In this document: positions 6,333 to 7,197 of the stretch, piece by piece
Layout: each line of letters begins with the position of its first letter
Numbering within the stretch: position 1 is the first letter of the stretch
NCBI GenBank assembly: GCA_903923345.1
Contig: CAIXXI010000427.1
Coordinates: 1-7,197 of the forward strand
DNA length: 7,197 nucleotides
DNA from: an uncultured Burkholderiales bacterium
Lineage (GTDB): Bacteria > Pseudomonadota > Gammaproteobacteria > Burkholderiales > Burkholderiaceae_E
Reading direction: 5' to 3'
The notes under the pieces: model-generated
What the model was told of the DNA's origin: nothing
The model's database searches: none
Seen by the model: only the letters and a program-made list of their open reading frames with translations
Made by a program: the position numbers and the translations under genes

Positions 6333-7197
6333 TCAGTCGGCAAGGCCATAAGCCATGCGCAGCAGGGTGATGGGATGGGCAAGCTTGTCGTCGGCCTTGC
6401 CCTTCATGCCTTGGGCGATGTGGTGTCCGGCGAGTTGGCAATCCGATGCGACCCAGTTCAATTCACCCTTGGGATGCTCTCCCATCTGGCGAAACACTGG
6501 TCGACCGATTTTCATGGCGGTCTCGTGATATTCCTTCTTGACGCCCCAGGTGCCGGCATGGCCCGAGCAACGCTCGACGGTATGGACGGCTGTTTCGGGA
6601 ATCATTTCGAGCAATTCGCGCGTTTTCTGACCGACGTTCTGAACGCGCAGGTGACAGGCGATGTGATACGACACATTGCCAAGGCCTTCCTTGAAATCGG
6701 TTGTCAGCAGGCCATCCTTGTTGCGGGCCACCAGGTACTCGAAGGGGTCGAACATGGCCTTCTGGACCGCCTTGACATCCGCGTCATCGGGGAACATCAG
6801 CGGCAATTCCTGCTTGAACATCAGACCACAGGAGGGAATCGGTGAGAGGATTGCGTAGCCCGCGCGAGCCAGCGCAGCGAGCTTCGGAATGTTCTGTTCC
6901 TTGAGTGCCGCCACACCGTCCAGATCGCCGAGCTCAAGCTTGGGCATGCCGCAGCACGCCTCTTTCTCGACTCTGACGTACGGAATCCGGTTGTGGTCCA
7001 GGACCTTGATGAGGTCGTGGCCGATGCCGGGTTCGTTGTAGTTGACATAGCAGGTCGCAAAGATCGCCACCTTGCCCGGGGTGCGTTCGCCGTTTCTGAC
7101 GGGATGGGTATCAGATTTGGCCGCCGTCTTTGAGAAGGTCTTGGAGGTGAATTCCGGCAGCCAGGCGTCGTGGTGAACGCCGAGCCGATCCTCCAGC
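6333..7197 (-). CDS. Heterodisulfide reductase-related Fe-S protein (CCG domains), 5' end missing
   Basis: The reading frame stays open to the window edge, so this is the last 287 residues of a longer protein. An internal GTG at 7070 is a valine in GKVAIFATCYVN, not a start. Two cysteine-rich (CCG) modules like those of GlpC and HdrB are visible, numbered from the first complete codon: C49, C81-C82 (EACCGMP) and C123 (PIPSCGLMF); then C181 (HIACHLR), C210 (ERCSGHAGTWGVK) and C253 (SDCQLAG). Such modules bind Fe-S clusters or form substrate disulfide sites in electron-transfer proteins. The missing N-terminus would be expected to hold a [4Fe-4S] ferredoxin-like domain, as in GlpC. A ~25-residue hydrophilic Lys/Ser/Thr-rich linker precedes the first module (about 18-42). 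It is not GlpC proper in context, since no glpA or glpB is seen. The electron donor and acceptor cannot be told from here. The gene is followed closely by the DUF3501 gene. Confidence 0.88.
   Translation of the reverse strand, partial: LEDRLGVHHDAWLPEFTSKTFSKTAAKSDTHPVRNGERTPGKVAIFATCYVNYNEPGIGHDLIKVLDHNRIPYVRVEKEACCGMPKLELGDLDGVAALKEQNIPKLAALARAGYAILSPIPSCGLMFKQELPLMFPDDADVKAVQKAMFDPFEYLVARNKDGLLTTDFKEGLGNVSYHIACHLRVQNVGQKTRELLEMIPETAVHTVERCSGHAGTWGVKKEYHETAMKIGRPVFRQMGEHPKGELNWVASDCQLAGHHIAQGMKGKADDKLAHPITLLRMAYGLAD

Noticed and set aside
6299..6382. A longer N-terminus for the DUF3501 protein beginning MPIPSPCCAWLM
   Set aside because: It would overlap the Fe-S protein coding sequence and has no ribosome binding site. 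The ATG at 6298 has GGAG at good spacing and begins at the conserved-looking MPQIHRDSL.
6333..7070. A complete 245-residue Fe-S protein starting at the GTG at 7070
   Set aside because: The frame continues open for 42 more codons to the window edge with family-like sequence (WLPEF, KTF), so the GTG is an internal valine and the gene is cut by the window.

Overview
This 7.2 kb, GC-rich, gene-dense window has no mobile elements, CRISPR arrays or RNA genes that I can see. The gene order serB-mfd facing ispD/ispF, the sequence style of the proteins, and a neighbouring pair made of an Fe-S (CCG-domain) protein and a DUF3501 protein all suggest a betaproteobacterial chromosome, probably Burkholderiales. 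That assignment is from memory of gene order and was not searched.

Layout. At the left (10-4367, minus strand) lies a two-gene unit: mfd, the transcription-repair coupling factor, followed by serB, phosphoserine phosphatase. They are joined by an ATGA stop/start overlap. A short divergent intergenic region (about 4368-4437) carries a perfect TATAAT box on the plus strand and an overlapping TACAAT box on the minus strand. Facing the other way (4438-5679, plus strand) is one ORF that fuses IspD and IspF, two non-consecutive enzymes of the MEP isoprenoid pathway. Its stop codon lies inside a GC-rich hairpin that probably acts as its terminator. Converging on it from the right (minus strand) are a DUF3501 gene (5714-6298) and, upstream of that, the 3' part of a heterodisulfide-reductase-related Fe-S protein gene (6333 to beyond the window edge at 7197). 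These two look like one operon.

The serB, mfd and ispDF genes are ordinary housekeeping functions: serine synthesis, strand-specific DNA repair and isoprenoid precursor synthesis. Two things deserve attention. The first is the IspDF fusion, in a gene neighbourhood where ispD and ispF are normally separate adjacent genes. The second is the Fe-S protein/DUF3501 pair, a recurrent but functionally uncharacterised redox module. I do not see a clearly new large system here.
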